From Candidatus Thorarchaeota archaeon (GTDB lineage Archaea > Asgardarchaeota > Thorarchaeia > Thorarchaeales > Thorarchaeaceae), in contig SDNO01000003.1 in assembly GCA_004524435.1 (NCBI GenBank), forward strand, positions 1-39,413: a DNA stretch of 39,413 nt. Reading direction: 5' to 3'. The notes beneath the pieces are model-generated. The model saw only the letters and a program-made list of their open reading frames with translations, had not been told where the DNA came from and did no database searches. The translations under genes were made by a program, and so were the position numbers. Below are positions 8,124 to 15,604 of this stretch, piece by piece (within the stretch, counting starts at the first letter, position 1; every line of letters begins with the position of its first letter).

Positions 8124-9002
8124 TTATTTGTCGTTTTGTTTGTTTTCATCCAGAGGTTTGACAAGCAACCCCTCGTCCGTCACTTTGAGGACCACCCGTT
8201 TCTCAATGCCTGCAAGTTTCTTGACCTCTTCGGGGACAACGAGTCTTCCCTTGGCATCGACTTCAGTGATATCACCATAGAGTGTATGTTTCTGTCCCTC
8301 GATCAGACCATCGCGGATATGCAGAACTCTATCAGCATACTTCGCTACACGTGGATTGTGTGTGACATTGACAACGGTTGTTTGAAGATCAGTGTTTGCC
8401 GTCCTGACGTAGTCCATCACCCTTTCTGAAGTCTCAGTATCAAGCTCGCCGCAGATTTCATCACCCAGAATCACGTCAGGTTCATTTGCCAGTGCGACAC
8501 ATACTGCAACTCGCTGAATCTGTCCTCCAGATAGCTGACTCGGTCTATGATCTGCTCTCGCCTTCAGACCCATGGTATCTAGCAGCATCTTAGCTCTCTT
8601 GGACGCTGTGTCTTTCGACTTCCCTGCTATACGCATCGGGAGAAGAACATTCTCAAGGGCGGTCAGACCCTCCACCAGGTTTTCCGTTTGCCAGACGAAT
8701 CCAATCTTTCTCCTTCTGAACTCCACCGCCTGATCGTCCTTCAGCTGACTGATGTTTTGTCCATCGAAGACCACCAAGCCGCCCGTTGGCCTATCCAGCG
8801 TGCCAAGGATTTTCAGCAATGTTGATTTGCCGCTGCCTGATGCTCCCATGAGGCTGACAAACTCCCCCTCCTTCACCTCGAAATCTATTCCTCTGAGGGC
8901 GATCACTTCTTGTGGGCCTTGATTGTATATCTTAATGAGGTCACGGACCACAATCTTGTTTTCTTTTGTAATTCGATCTAGGTCTTCTCCCATGGGTATC
9001 AC
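8124..9002 (-). CDS. ABC transporter ATPase (LolD/MacB-like) with C-terminal SpoVT/AbrB-like domain
   Basis: Walker A GASGSGKST, signature LSGGQIQRV, Walker B DVILGDE, H-loop VTHNPRV. C-terminal tail YGDITEVDAKGRLVVPEEVKKLAGIEKRVVLKVTDEGLLVKPL matches the AbrB/MazE/SpoVT pattern. Overlaps the upstream permease stop (coupled). Confidence 0.93.
   Translation of the reverse strand: MIPMGEDLDRITKENKIVVRDLIKIYNQGPQEVIALRGIDFEVKEGEFVSLMGASGSGKSTLLKILGTLDRPTGGLVVFDGQNISQLKDDQAVEFRRRKIGFVWQTENLVEGLTALENVLLPMRIAGKSKDTASKRAKMLLDTMGLKARADHRPSQLSGGQIQRVAVCVALANEPDVILGDEICGELDTETSERVMDYVRTANTDLQTTVVNVTHNPRVAKYADRVLHIRDGLIEGQKHTLYGDITEVDAKGRLVVPEEVKKLAGIEKRVVLKVTDEGLLVKPLDENKQNDK
8127..8279 (-). other. 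SpoVT/AbrB-like swapped-hairpin domain at C-terminus of ABC ATPase
   Basis: TEVDAKGRLVVPEEVKKLAGIEKRVVLKVTDEGLLVKPL: V-D-x-K-G-R-[LIV]-V-[IV]-P followed by the typical helix and hairpin. Confidence 0.8.
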
Positions 9003-11806
9003 TCCGTTGTTCTGAGTTCTTCTGCGAGGTTACGATTCAGTATTCTATTCGAGATGAAGTATGTGGAACCTAGGGCAAATGCTAGGCTCAGAGCCAGCAG
9101 CAGAGCTGTTACAGTTGGGGGTACTAGAAACCGGACTGTAAGGCGTGACCACTCAACAAGCAATCCAGAACCTGCGTATACAAGTGGCATGTTCATCACT
9201 GTTAGTGTTAGGAAACTTGCGAGTACGAGCCCCAGAGCCGCGCCGATAAGTGTGCTGAACGCACTATCAAGTAGAAGAGATGTACTAAGAGAATGTCTCT
9301 GTGTACCCATGGCTCTCAGGATTGCGAGCTGCTTCCTGAGTTTCCGGCCACGAATCATCGTCAGGAGGACCATCCCTGCCGTCAGATATCCGAGTGAGAA
9401 TATCAGATTGAGTGCATAAACTCCGTAGATTGACCCACTTGTCGCAGACCGGAATAGGGCATCATACTCCTGTGAGGGGACATCATAGGAGAGAGTTTCA
9501 TTCGAGCACGCTTCTCGGATGCTCTGCACGACGGCCTCAGGATTGCTTCCTTCTTTCACACTAACATAGACTTCAGTGATTCGCGACGTATTCAGCGTTT
9601 GATAGACGTATTCTATGTTCATGATGATGAAGTCAGTCGCATCTGCAACGCCTGGAAGATACGTCTTGCTCTCAGTAGTTTCGTCATCTGATAGAAGCCC
9701 CACGATTGTGCAGTTATTCTCCAGCAGCGTTTCATTATGGAGAAAGCTGACTGAGATTTCGTCTGTATACACGGGTTGACCACTGCCGGACTGGTCGGCG
9801 GTTTGAAACAATGGCTTGAAGGATGACAGGATGTTCGATGAATTGGAGAGAAGGCTCAGAGTTGCTTCTATGTCGCGTGTGTCAACAAAGTAAGGCAACC
9901 AGAATGCTGCTCCTGACCAACGCTCCGGCTGAACGGCATACACGGGGTATGTAGTGTTCACCTCGAGCAGTTCAGTTCCGGCCCGAGTCATATATCTCAG
10001 CCAGGCAACTGTCCTGAGCAGGCCTGCAGCGCGGTGAACCCCTTCTATGTCGGCGACTTCGTCAACAAAGGCACAACTTGCATACTCTGAGCCCGGTTCG
10101 ATGTGAATGACTATGTCTGCTCCTGCTTCGAATGTGTACAGGTCTCTGATGTGTTCTGCTCCAGTACTAGAGGCAATGGCCGAGAAGAATCCTGATGCAA
10201 AGACCAGTACGATGAACATCGTACCAAGAGCTTCACTGGTCCTGAACACACGTAGATTCCTGCTGAGGACTCTGGGGCCGATTGCCAGTTTCGTTTTTCC
10301 CACTCTCCCAAGGACCTTTCTGCGAAGAAATGGACCCAATCTCGAAAGAGCTTTTGCCGAGCCTATTATGAGCGCAGAGAAAAGCAGAATGAGAGTCATA
10401 GCGAACAGAACAGAACCTGAGCTGGAGATTCCTTGTTGTCCTAGTCTTCCAAGCATTGGAATCACCAGAATCGCCGATACTGCAGCAATAGAAATCTCCC
10501 ACACGGGACTCACCCTTTCACACCCTTGCCGAGTGGTCTGGCGGTCTATCTTCATTCTCGCCTCGCTGGGCAGCATGATTAGTGCTCTCAATGCAGATGG
10601 AAGACTGACTGCTACTCCAACGACGAAGGAAAATGAAAACACATAGAGAATCAACTCAGGATTCAAGGCCTGTTCAACTGCAATGGTTCGAGACAGATCA
10701 AACTGGAGCGGACCAGAAGTGGTTCCCGATAATACCGCAGCCAAGATTCCAGTGCCCACAGCCCCGAAACTGCCCAAGATGCCCGTCACAAGAGCGCTGC
10801 CCATCACCCAGACGAATGCCTGTCTTCCCTTCGCACCCCTTGTCACTATGTTTCCAATCTCTCTCCGTCTTTCATCGGCGAGAATCTCAGAGTTGTAGTT
10901 CACCAGCATGATGCCCATAATCACACTTGGGACCGAAAAGGCCAGAGCAACGAGTGTCATGGTCGAGGACCATGAGCCGTAGCCATACACGGATTCGAGC
11001 AAGTCAAAACGTTCAACGAGGGCATAGGGTAAGGCCGCCTGCTCTATCCTTTTCTTCACGGTCTTCAGTCCGGGCACGATGGAGGCTGGGTCAGACTGAT
11101 GAAGCAGATTCCGGTCCAGCTGCAGCCAGAAGACATGTCGGATTCCATTGAGGCCTCCTAGCTCCAGACTTCCATACTGATACTCAAGCGACTGACGTGA
11201 CGTCAATATCTGCAAGCTGCTGAATTTCTGACTTGCAGCCATTTCTGTACTCGGAGCTATGGAAAAAGTTCCAATGACTGTGAGATTGCCGTAGTGGAAT
11301 ACAGGCTTGAACTCGGAATCGTATACAACCAAAGGAATCTTCCATGTTTCCCCAAAGGCAAGTCCTTCTTCTATGAAGAGCTGTTCCTCAACATAACATT
11401 CCCCGTTTCGGAGAATTGTGTCATCACTCAATGAGAAGGATGCACCAAAGGATTGGAAGAAGGTGTTGTTGACGCCTAGTATCGTTCGTCTTGAGGCTCC
11501 TGGTAAGTCTCTGGGTTTGGAGTAACCTTGAGCTACAGACAACATTTCTAGATTCGAAACGTCCTGTTGTTCAATGATGTCGTGAAATAGAATGGGAAGG
11601 GTGGTTGAATTCTGGGCGTAGAAACTATTCGTAACTGAAACTTCTAGATCAACCTCTACCTCTGATGTCATCTCGGAGAGCACGTTGCGACTGGAGGCGT
11701 CCAGATAGAGCAGCGCTCCGCCGAGCACACCTGATGCGATCGAAAAGACCACCACTGTCACGAGGACTTGGGGAGCTTTTGATGTGAGTCGCGACTTCAG
11801 GAACAT
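8999..11806 (-). CDS. FtsX/MacB-type ABC permease, 10-TM class (permease B, copy 2)
   Basis: 935 aa. N-terminal TM plus extracytoplasmic MacB_PCD-like domain, three TMs, a central TM pair, a second TM/ectodomain/three-TM FtsX repeat. Homologous to the 15605-18424 ORF (MFLKSRLTSKAPQVLVTVVVFSIASGVLGGALLYLD vs MFLFSRLMSRAPQVLATLIVFSLSSGVLGGVLLYMD). Confidence 0.9.
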   Translation of the reverse strand: MFLKSRLTSKAPQVLVTVVVFSIASGVLGGALLYLDASSRNVLSEMTSEVEVDLEVSVTNSFYAQNSTTLPILFHDIIEQQDVSNLEMLSVAQGYSKPRDLPGASRRTILGVNNTFFQSFGASFSLSDDTILRNGECYVEEQLFIEEGLAFGETWKIPLVVYDSEFKPVFHYGNLTVIGTFSIAPSTEMAASQKFSSLQILTSRQSLEYQYGSLELGGLNGIRHVFWLQLDRNLLHQSDPASIVPGLKTVKKRIEQAALPYALVERFDLLESVYGYGSWSSTMTLVALAFSVPSVIMGIMLVNYNSEILADERRREIGNIVTRGAKGRQAFVWVMGSALVTGILGSFGAVGTGILAAVLSGTTSGPLQFDLSRTIAVEQALNPELILYVFSFSFVVGVAVSLPSALRALIMLPSEARMKIDRQTTRQGCERVSPVWEISIAAVSAILVIPMLGRLGQQGISSSGSVLFAMTLILLFSALIIGSAKALSRLGPFLRRKVLGRVGKTKLAIGPRVLSRNLRVFRTSEALGTMFIVLVFASGFFSAIASSTGAEHIRDLYTFEAGADIVIHIEPGSEYASCAFVDEVADIEGVHRAAGLLRTVAWLRYMTRAGTELLEVNTTYPVYAVQPERWSGAAFWLPYFVDTRDIEATLSLLSNSSNILSSFKPLFQTADQSGSGQPVYTDEISVSFLHNETLLENNCTIVGLLSDDETTESKTYLPGVADATDFIIMNIEYVYQTLNTSRITEVYVSVKEGSNPEAVVQSIREACSNETLSYDVPSQEYDALFRSATSGSIYGVYALNLIFSLGYLTAGMVLLTMIRGRKLRKQLAILRAMGTQRHSLSTSLLLDSAFSTLIGAALGLVLASFLTLTVMNMPLVYAGSGLLVEWSRLTVRFLVPPTVTALLLALSLAFALGSTYFISNRILNRNLAEELRTTE

Positions 11807-14560
11807 CTAGACCCCCTCCCTCTCCAATGAGTGTGCCCAGCTGGCGTCAAGAGCTTGGTTGAGTTCGATATTCGCCCCTACCAATGTCACAATCACGTTG
11901 ACAAGGAATACAGTGGTAATGAACAGCGCAAGAATGATTCCCATAAGCGCAATCGGGATAGAGATCTGTATTGGAACCGGGTACTTGTACCATGAGCCGG
12001 AGTGGGTGTCTGCAAAGAGTAGTAGTTCGTTAGATATCATTAGGGGGGAAAACATCATGACCATGAGTAGGCTGAAGAATGTGAGCGCTACGGTTTCAGA
12101 TACTTGTGTCTTTGTGACATCTCCCCTTGTACTCCCCATGGCCTCAAGAATTGCCATCTCTCTTCTTGCTTTCTGGAGACTCTCCATGGAATACAATAGG
12201 AAGACTGCAATGCTTGCCAATAGACCAACCATCACTGTTACCGTGTCAACTCTCCTCTGGACAAGGTACTGTGGGCTTTGCGTAAGGATAGTGGTCTCGA
12301 TATGAGCTGAAGACCATTTTCCCTCGTCAATCACTTGTGAGGCCCCGTGAGCTATGAGGTCGTATGCAAGTTGAGCGCCCGCCTCTGATTCATCCACCCG
12401 GGCGAAGATTATTGGATCAAGTGTCTCAGCCTTCTGTATTATCTCAGACGCACTACCAATATTGATGAAGACCTTCTGTTGACCTACCACATATGAGTAA
12501 CCGAGACCCGTATAGACCAGCTTCCCATCCTTTGATACGAGCCTATCAGGAAGATAGTCTACAACTGCCACAATGACAAACTCGAAGACCTCAATCTCGT
12601 TGCCGGATTTGAGAAAGGCCCGAAGAAGATCATCCTCTCCAATCTCCATATCACTGGCGATATCTTCCGTCACTATTGCCCCAAGAGGGTTACTTGCGAG
12701 CTCATTCAATGCGATACGAAGGTCTGATTCCTCCAAGTGAATTCCATGTTCGTCATAGGCAACATAAGAGAGTTGTTCCGGATTGACTGCCACAAAGTCT
12801 GCAGTATTACCCCCCTCTGTACTTAGGTCAAGCCGAGTAGCTGCTGCAAAAGTTGCGTTGGTGCAGTAGGGATGAGATGTGACATTGGAGAGGAAAGGCT
12901 GCCAAGAGTCCGGAGAGCTTGAATCCAGGTGAAACGAAACATCACCACCAATGGCGAATCTAGTGTTGACAGTCGCCGTGTAGGGAAGTGTCGTGCTTAC
13001 GAGTGCAGAATTCCACGATGAGCTCAATGCCAAAACAAGCACCATGGCCGCTGGGACTGCAGAGGCTGATTCTTTCACCATCCTCCTTATTCCCACACTC
13101 GCGGATACTCTGCCCATCAACGGGCTGAACATCTTTGCCAACCATGGGGATCCTTTTCTAACGATTCCTATGGAAAGATTGGCAAGCCCGATGAATATGA
13201 CGAGAGGAAGGGACTCGAGGATGAGAGACACCACGAAATCATCTCCAGAAGCGAAACCTCCCAAGTGTAGACTACTGAAAACCAAGAGCCCAATGACAAT
13301 CAAGACAAGGTCCCACCGAAGAATGCCCGTGATCCGTGAGTACTTGCCTAACTGTGCACCCTGAGGTTCTGTGTCCACACGAGTACGGTAGTGAGAGAGG
13401 TAAGCCGCAGCCGTTATCATGGGCAAACCAGTTCCAATGACAATGCCGAAGATTAGGCAATCAAGAGTCACCAGAACCCTTGAGTTCAGGAGCAGTGAAA
13501 AATCGAAAGTGAGAAATCCAGTAGAACTAGTAGCCATCCAACCGAGTAGTGTTCCTAACAGGAATCCTATTCCTGCCGCTGCCAAAGAAAGGGCGAGGAG
13601 TTCGAAGTTGAGGATCCTGTTCAAGTAGGACTGAGGCACTCCACGAGCATGGAGCCTGTTGATCTCTTTCTTCCTCTCAGTCACATGTTTCCGTACCACT
13701 AATAGAGAGGTAACCACTGCCAGCACCAATGAACTCCCGGCACGATATACATTGACCAGGCGCAATTCCTGCAGATATGTTTGGTACTCATTGATACCTT
13801 CCTTCAGCATGCCAATGACAGTGATGAGAGACCAGTCTCTCGTAACACCGTAGTCCTCATCCAGACTCCTAATTGACTCCTCGACTTGAGTGAGGACCGA
13901 GAGGCTCGTACGAGGGTTGAAAGGCGTCACGACATTCTCTGGCACCGATACGTAGACATACCCAGTTTTTGCAAACGTGATTAACTGTTCCAGGACTATG
14001 GCCTTTGCCAATGAATACTGGTTGGGGTTGTGGTTATCCACCGCTCCCAGCTCGAAAATGCCAACCAGAGTGAGTTGATAATCTGTTCTAGGTAGCATGA
14101 CTGTCATATTGACGTCGAATCCAAGTGTGCTCTTCAGGGCTGAAGCGACGCTCTGCTCTAGCGCAATCTCAGATCTGTTTGCTGGCATCCTCCCCTCTAT
14201 TATCCTGAATACAGTGGGATAGTTCTCGATGAAGAGATCGTCTATGTAGGCTGTTGTCGTTTCAACTTCCCATAATAGGGACTTATAGAGGGTTGTCAGT
14301 CTGGCTCGAACAGTAGCCACTGATCCTGCCTTTGCCACGCCTTCCATCTCACGAATCTCATCGAGCTTATGCTGGAGATACTCGGCCTGAGCAGTCATCG
14401 ATGCAGGCCCGACGTCAGTGTGCTCATCCCACTCGCTGAGTGACTCAGTATCAAGATAGACCATCAAGCCAACGATACTTGCAGAACATAGCATGAAGCA
14501 GAACACAGTCACTATTTGGCTGCGGGACTTCTGTAGTATCTTGAGACTCAATGGGACCAT
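11807..14560 (-). CDS. FtsX/MacB-type ABC permease, 10-TM class (permease A, copy 2)
   Basis: 917 aa; C-terminal FtsX signature (REMAILEAMGSTRGDVTKTQVSETVALTFFSLLMVMMFSPLMI). Homologous to the 18424-21213 ORF (shared ...DSYSMHKWDELVEIGPVAM / ...DTESLSEWDEHTDVGPASM). Confidence 0.9.
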   Translation of the reverse strand: MVPLSLKILQKSRSQIVTVFCFMLCSASIVGLMVYLDTESLSEWDEHTDVGPASMTAQAEYLQHKLDEIREMEGVAKAGSVATVRARLTTLYKSLLWEVETTTAYIDDLFIENYPTVFRIIEGRMPANRSEIALEQSVASALKSTLGFDVNMTVMLPRTDYQLTLVGIFELGAVDNHNPNQYSLAKAIVLEQLITFAKTGYVYVSVPENVVTPFNPRTSLSVLTQVEESIRSLDEDYGVTRDWSLITVIGMLKEGINEYQTYLQELRLVNVYRAGSSLVLAVVTSLLVVRKHVTERKKEINRLHARGVPQSYLNRILNFELLALSLAAAGIGFLLGTLLGWMATSSTGFLTFDFSLLLNSRVLVTLDCLIFGIVIGTGLPMITAAAYLSHYRTRVDTEPQGAQLGKYSRITGILRWDLVLIVIGLLVFSSLHLGGFASGDDFVVSLILESLPLVIFIGLANLSIGIVRKGSPWLAKMFSPLMGRVSASVGIRRMVKESASAVPAAMVLVLALSSSWNSALVSTTLPYTATVNTRFAIGGDVSFHLDSSSPDSWQPFLSNVTSHPYCTNATFAAATRLDLSTEGGNTADFVAVNPEQLSYVAYDEHGIHLEESDLRIALNELASNPLGAIVTEDIASDMEIGEDDLLRAFLKSGNEIEVFEFVIVAVVDYLPDRLVSKDGKLVYTGLGYSYVVGQQKVFINIGSASEIIQKAETLDPIIFARVDESEAGAQLAYDLIAHGASQVIDEGKWSSAHIETTILTQSPQYLVQRRVDTVTVMVGLLASIAVFLLYSMESLQKARREMAILEAMGSTRGDVTKTQVSETVALTFFSLLMVMMFSPLMISNELLLFADTHSGSWYKYPVPIQISIPIALMGIILALFITTVFLVNVIVTLVGANIELNQALDASWAHSLEREGV

Positions 14561-14648
14561 TGCGGATTCCTCCGGTGCTCAGGTATCAGCTGGCTTCTCG
14601 AAACACACCGTATCCATTCTCCACGATTCTTGCCCAGTGCTGTATTCA

Positions 14649-14680
14649 GAAACCGGTTTCGTTGATACTGCCTAATAAGC
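14649..14680 (-). promoter_or_regulatory. Putative module-2 promoter with palindromic operator
   Basis: Minus strand: TATA-like GCTTATTAGG followed ~27 bp downstream by the perfect palindrome GAAACCGGTTTC (14649-14660), in the 163-nt gap between module-1 ATPase and module-2 permease. Confidence 0.4.
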
Positions 14681-14691
14681 AGACTCCTTGA

Positions 14692-14717
14692 AGCAGCAGG
14701 CGGTTTGCTCCTGCGCT
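14692..14717 (-). terminator. Hairpin just downstream of module-1 ATPase-AbrB
   Basis: AGC-a-GCAGG-cggtttgct-CCTGC-GCT, 7 nt past the stop codon (minus strand). No strong U-tract. Confidence 0.3.
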
Positions 14718-14723
14718 CTCAGC

Positions 14724-15599
14724 CTATGATTGCTCGTCTTCTTCGAGATGCGTTTCAAGTGGCCGCATGAGGAGCCCTCTGTCTGTGATCTCGAGGACCA
14801 CTCTCTTTCCGATGTTGGCCAGTTTCCTGACTGATTCTGGAATCACGACTCTGCCCTTTGCATCGACCTCTGTCATCTCTCCGTAGATGGTGTGTTTCTG
14901 TCCCTCGATTAGGCCGTCTCTGATGCGGAGCACTCTATCTGCTGTGGCCGCAACCCGGTCATTATGTGTTACATTGACAACCGTCGTGCCGAACTGCTCA
15001 TTAATCATGCGAACGGATTTCATGACCATGTCAGTTGTTTCCGTGTCTAATTCTCCGGTTATCTCGTCGGCCAAAAGAAGCTCTGGTTGGTTAGCCAGTG
15101 CCACACAGATTGCCACCCGCTGGTTCTCGCCGCCTGAAAGCTGATTCGGTTTGTGCTCCATCCTCTTGGAGAGGCCCATCGTCGTGAGAAGCATCTCAGC
15201 ACGTTCTTGGGATTTGTCTTTGGGAGCTCCTGCTAGATTCATCGGCAGCATGACATTCTTCAGAGCGGTGAGGCCTGGTACCAGATTGCCACTCTGCCAA
15301 ACGAAACCGACCTTCCTGCGTCGATACATCATTGCCCTATAGTCATCAAGTAGAGTCACGCTATGCCCATCAAAAAGGACGCTTCCAGCAGTGGGTTTGT
15401 CTAAGGCGCCTAGCAGTTTGAGGAGAGTTGACTTTCCACTTCCTGACGGACCTACAATGGTTATGAATTCGCCCTCCGAGACTTCGAAGTCAATGCCTCG
15501 TAGAGCAATCACTTCTTTCCTTCCCCTCTTGTAGACCTTCATCAGGTCTCTGACCACGACTTTGTATTTTTCCGCAATCTCTTCTATGTTCTCAGTCAT
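14724..15599 (-). CDS. ABC transporter ATPase (LolD/MacB-like) with C-terminal SpoVT/AbrB-like domain
   Basis: Walker A GPSGSGKST, signature LSGGENQRV, Walker B ELLLADE, H-loop VTHNDRV; tail YGEMTEVDAKGRVVIPESVRKLANIGKRVVLEITDRGLLMRPLE. Start taken at MTENIEE (ATG 15597-15599); the ORF-track start lies inside the upstream permease. Confidence 0.93.
   Translation of the reverse strand: MTENIEEIAEKYKVVVRDLMKVYKRGRKEVIALRGIDFEVSEGEFITIVGPSGSGKSTLLKLLGALDKPTAGSVLFDGHSVTLLDDYRAMMYRRRKVGFVWQSGNLVPGLTALKNVMLPMNLAGAPKDKSQERAEMLLTTMGLSKRMEHKPNQLSGGENQRVAICVALANQPELLLADEITGELDTETTDMVMKSVRMINEQFGTTVVNVTHNDRVAATADRVLRIRDGLIEGQKHTIYGEMTEVDAKGRVVIPESVRKLANIGKRVVLEITDRGLLMRPLETHLEEDEQS
14727..14885 (-). 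other. SpoVT/AbrB-like swapped-hairpin domain at C-terminus of ABC ATPase
   Basis: TEVDAKGRVVIPESVRKLANIGKRVVLEITDRGLLMRPL, canonical VDxKGRVVIP motif. Confidence 0.82.
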
Positions 15600-15604
15600 C
15601 AGAA

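Noticed and set aside
10107-10646. 179 aa plus-strand ORF and other plus-strand ORFs across 9054-20035
   Set aside because: They lie antisense within convincing FtsX-type permease genes; no recognisable domain or upstream signals.
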